Origin: Pedobacter foliorum
Lineage (GTDB): Bacteria > Bacteroidota > Bacteroidia > Sphingobacteriales > Sphingobacteriaceae
Length of the DNA stretch: 64,000 bases
Direction of reading: 5' to 3'
Assembly: GCF_013266735.1 (NCBI RefSeq)
Contig: NZ_JABSNU010000002.1
Coordinates: forward strand, 1 to 64,000
The translations under genes were made by a program, and so were the position numbers. The notes under the pieces are model-generated. The model ran no database searches. It was not told the DNA's origin and worked only from the letters and a program-made list of their open reading frames with translations. This document shows, piece by piece, positions 62,395 through 64,000 of this stretch (positions are counted from its first letter, which is position 1; every line of letters begins with the position of its first letter).

Positions 62395-62706
62395 TTATTG
62401 AACCACTTTACCGTCTTTGTCGATCTTAAGAGATCCTGATTCTTCACCTTTTTTAACGTTAATCAGATAATACTGAGACTTGTCTGCGTTAGTAACAAGA
62501 AACGCTGCAGTTGGCGTCCATTCTTTAGCCGGTTCAGCTTGTAAAGTTTTTTGAACCGCTTCTGGAAGGTCTTTCAATTCAACTGGAGTTTTTGTAGTAC
62601 TATCTTGTCTTACAGCAACTTCTACTGAGTTTTTAATGTCGCTTGCTTTTACTGTTGTTAATCCGGCTACTGCTAAAAATGCTGCTGATAAAATGATCTT
62701 TTTCAT
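62395..62706 (-). CDS. Small secreted PepSY-like protein
   Basis: 103 aa. Signal peptide (MKKIILSAAFLAVAGLTTVKA), then a linker rich in Thr and Val, then one PepSY-like unit: VELKDLPEAVQKTLQ, WTPTAAFLVT, QYYLINVKKGEESGSLKIDKDGKVV. Resembles half of the protein at 4901-5335. Function unknown; monocistronic with its own terminator. Confidence 0.7.
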   Translation of the reverse strand: MKKIILSAAFLAVAGLTTVKASDIKNSVEVAVRQDSTTKTPVELKDLPEAVQKTLQAEPAKEWTPTAAFLVTNADKSQYYLINVKKGEESGSLKIDKDGKVVQ

Positions 62707-62897
62707 AATACTTATTTTAAATTTTCAATTAAATATTCTTGTTAATTATGATTAAACTATGCTACATAATAGTGCCTGAATAGCGGTTTTTTGGCACGGA
62801 GCTGATTTTCAGTAGTTTATTTTGTTGAGGCTTTAGAAAAGTTGTGGAGTTCTTCTACAGTTTGTTGAACAAGGAAGCAGGTTAAGCCAAATAATTC

Positions 62898-62905
62898 TAC
62901 CTTTG
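62898..62905 (+). promoter_or_regulatory. Candidate -7 box of map
   Basis: TACCTTTG fits TAnnTTTG and lies 14 bases before the ATG, as in the other promoters here. A matching -33 at the right spacing is not evident, so the call is weak. Confidence 0.35.
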
Positions 62906-62919
62906 CATAAAAAAAGACC

Positions 62920-63684
62920 ATGTCAATTACCTCAAACGAAGAACTTTTAGGAATGCAACAGATCAGTAATGCTGTAGCGGAAACCCTTAAACAGATGAGG
63001 GCTCGTGCTACTCCGGGTATGACTGCTAAAGAATTGGATGATTTTGGAGGAGCAATTTTAAATTCATTGGGCGCAAAGTCGGCACCAAAGCTTACTTACG
63101 ATTTCCCCGGGTGGACGTGCATTAGTATAAACAATGAGATTGCACACGGTATTCCAACAGACGATAAAGTTTTAAAAGAGGGCGACCTTATTAATATTGA
63201 TGTATCTGCGGAGTTAAATGGCTTTTGGGCAGATAATGGTGGATCTTTTATTTTAGGGGAAGATTTAAATGACCTTCAGCCGCTTGTAGATGCTTCTAAG
63301 CAAATATTGCGTAAAGCTATAAATCAGATCAAGGGAGGGGTAAAGATTGCAGATATCGGCAAATTAATTGAAACCGAAGCTCGTAAATCTGGTTATAAGG
63401 TGATCAAAAATCTTGCTGGACACGGTGTTGGCAGAAGTTTACACGAAGAACCACACGATATTTTGAACTGTTATGATAGATTCAATAATACCCGATTCAG
63501 AAAAAATTCTGTTGTAGCTATTGAAACGTTTATTGCCACTGCGTCAACTTATGCAGATCAGGAAGAAGACGGTTGGACATTGGTTGGGAATAAAGGGGGG
63601 TATGTAGCACAGCATGAACATACCATAATAGTTACTGACGGTAAGCCAGTTATACTTACCTCAGTAAATAACATTTGGGAATAA
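62920..63684 (+). CDS. map: Type I methionine aminopeptidase
   Basis: 254 aa. Removes the initiator methionine from new proteins. Pita-bread fold with all five metal ligands: D94 (INIDVSAE), D105 (WADNGG), H168 (LAGHGVGR), E202 (VAIETF), E233 (QHEHTII), and the catalytic histidine H76 (NEIAHGIP). Lacks the N-terminal zinc finger extension of the longer forms. Its stop codon lies within a half REP-like repeat. Confidence 0.95.
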   Translation: MSITSNEELLGMQQISNAVAETLKQMRARATPGMTAKELDDFGGAILNSLGAKSAPKLTYDFPGWTCISINNEIAHGIPTDDKVLKEGDLINIDVSAELNGFWADNGGSFILGEDLNDLQPLVDASKQILRKAINQIKGGVKIADIGKLIETEARKSGYKVIKNLAGHGVGRSLHEEPHDILNCYDRFNNTRFRKNSVVAIETFIATASTYADQEEDGWTLVGNKGGYVAQHEHTIIVTDGKPVILTSVNNIWE

Positions 63685-63698
63685 ATTCGGGATGACGA
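63678..63698. repeat. Half-copy of the REP-like repeat at the map stop codon
   Basis: The stretch beginning GGAATAAATTCGGGATGACG matches the right arm of the inverted repeat at 61390-61419 apart from a few changes. The map stop codon TAA (63682-63684) is part of it. Confidence 0.65.
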
Positions 63699-63707
63699 TA
63701 TTATATA

Positions 63708-63734
63708 GCTAATCCTTTTTTACAAAGGATTAGC
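63708..63734 (-). terminator. Hairpin overlapping the stop of the GH43-like gene
   Basis: GCTAATCCTTT (63708-63718), five-base loop, AAAGGATTAGC (63724-63734). The stop codon (63720-63722) lies in the loop. A clear T tract is lacking, so termination is only presumed. Confidence 0.55.
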
Positions 63735-64000
63735 ACCAACACCTTCGAAAGTAATCTTTACAGGTTTTATCAAACCGTTTTCATCAAATTCCATTTTTTC
63801 TATACAAGTAGCCCTGTGATTACCATGGGTTTCTCCTAATGGACGACGGTGGTATATAATGTAATAGTCGCCTGTTTTAGGATTTTTAATCACTGAATGG
63901 TGACCAGCGCCAGTAGCAATAGATGGATCTTGTTTTAATATCTTATCAATACGTGTGAATGGGCCTAATGGTGAGTCTGCTATTGCATAAGCTACAGAAT
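63720..64000 (-). CDS. GH43-like glycoside hydrolase, C-terminal part (runs off the window)
   Basis: Only the last 93 codons are visible; the 5' part lies beyond the window edge. The translated end reads VAYAIADSPLGPFTRID, then ATGAGHHSVIKNP, DYYIIYHRRPLGETHGNHRA and GLIKPVKITFEGVGANPL, the typical closing blades of the five-bladed GH43 propeller, including the conserved GHHSV histidines. Family 43 members act on arabinan, xylan and related glycans; specificity cannot be judged from this part. Confidence 0.85.
   Translation of the reverse strand, partial: SVAYAIADSPLGPFTRIDKILKQDPSIATGAGHHSVIKNPKTGDYYIIYHRRPLGETHGNHRATCIEKMEFDENGLIKPVKITFEGVGANPL

Overview
The window is AT-rich and looks like a chromosome segment of a Sphingobacteriaceae bacterium, most likely Pedobacter or a close relative. 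The support is Bacteroidetes-type promoters (TTG or TTTG, 19-20 bases, then TAnnTTTG) at several genes, SusC-like plug signatures, a complete SUF operon, many secreted proteins and lipoproteins, and genes for using polysaccharide uronates. The species assignment is inference.

Layout. 1-4.9 kb: a 94-bp tandem duplication, tRNA-His, rnhA, and a pair encoding a lipoprotein sugar epimerase and a large sugar-dehydrogenase/PKD/cytochrome c protein. 4.9-11.5 kb (minus): a PepSY-like protein, then the operon sufB-C-D-S-E, a MIP18-family gene and an Rrf2 regulator, with a promoter overlapped by a dyad. 11.5-15.6 kb: an 11-bp phased repeat, AraC regulator, NAD(P)-binding protein, DUF1772 membrane protein and a choice-of-anchor I lipoprotein.

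15.7-41.5 kb is the standout: eight consecutive paralogues (one a double-length fusion) broken only by a small secreted YD-type protein. Each has an N-terminal hydrophobic segment, a macroglobulin MG2 domain, further beta domains, a carboxypeptidase-regulatory-like domain, a SusC-type plug-like domain with a C-x5-C pair, and a C-terminal alpha-2-macroglobulin-like domain. No TonB barrel and no thioester motif is present. Conserved flanks with exchanged plug segments suggest a recombining, diversifying array. Three of its transcription units share an upstream motif TTGTCCC-N17-[TA]TGTCT.

41.5-53.7 kb: a DeoR regulator with a divergent 5'-nucleotidase, then uronate catabolism: uxuA-uxaC, lutABC on the opposite strand, and a LacI-GH88-kduI-DUF4861-kduD operon. 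Near-identical LacI-type palindromes lie upstream of uxuA and of the LacI gene, so the two blocks probably form one regulon: GH88 releases unsaturated uronate, KduI and KduD convert it to 2-keto-3-deoxygluconate, and UxaC and UxuA bring glucuronate to the same intermediate. 53.7-64 kb: a two-component system with a TPR sensor, small lipoproteins, an IPT/TIG lipoprotein with an outer-membrane barrel gene, guaB, a REP-like inverted repeat, small secreted proteins, map, and the 3' end of a GH43-like gene running off the window.
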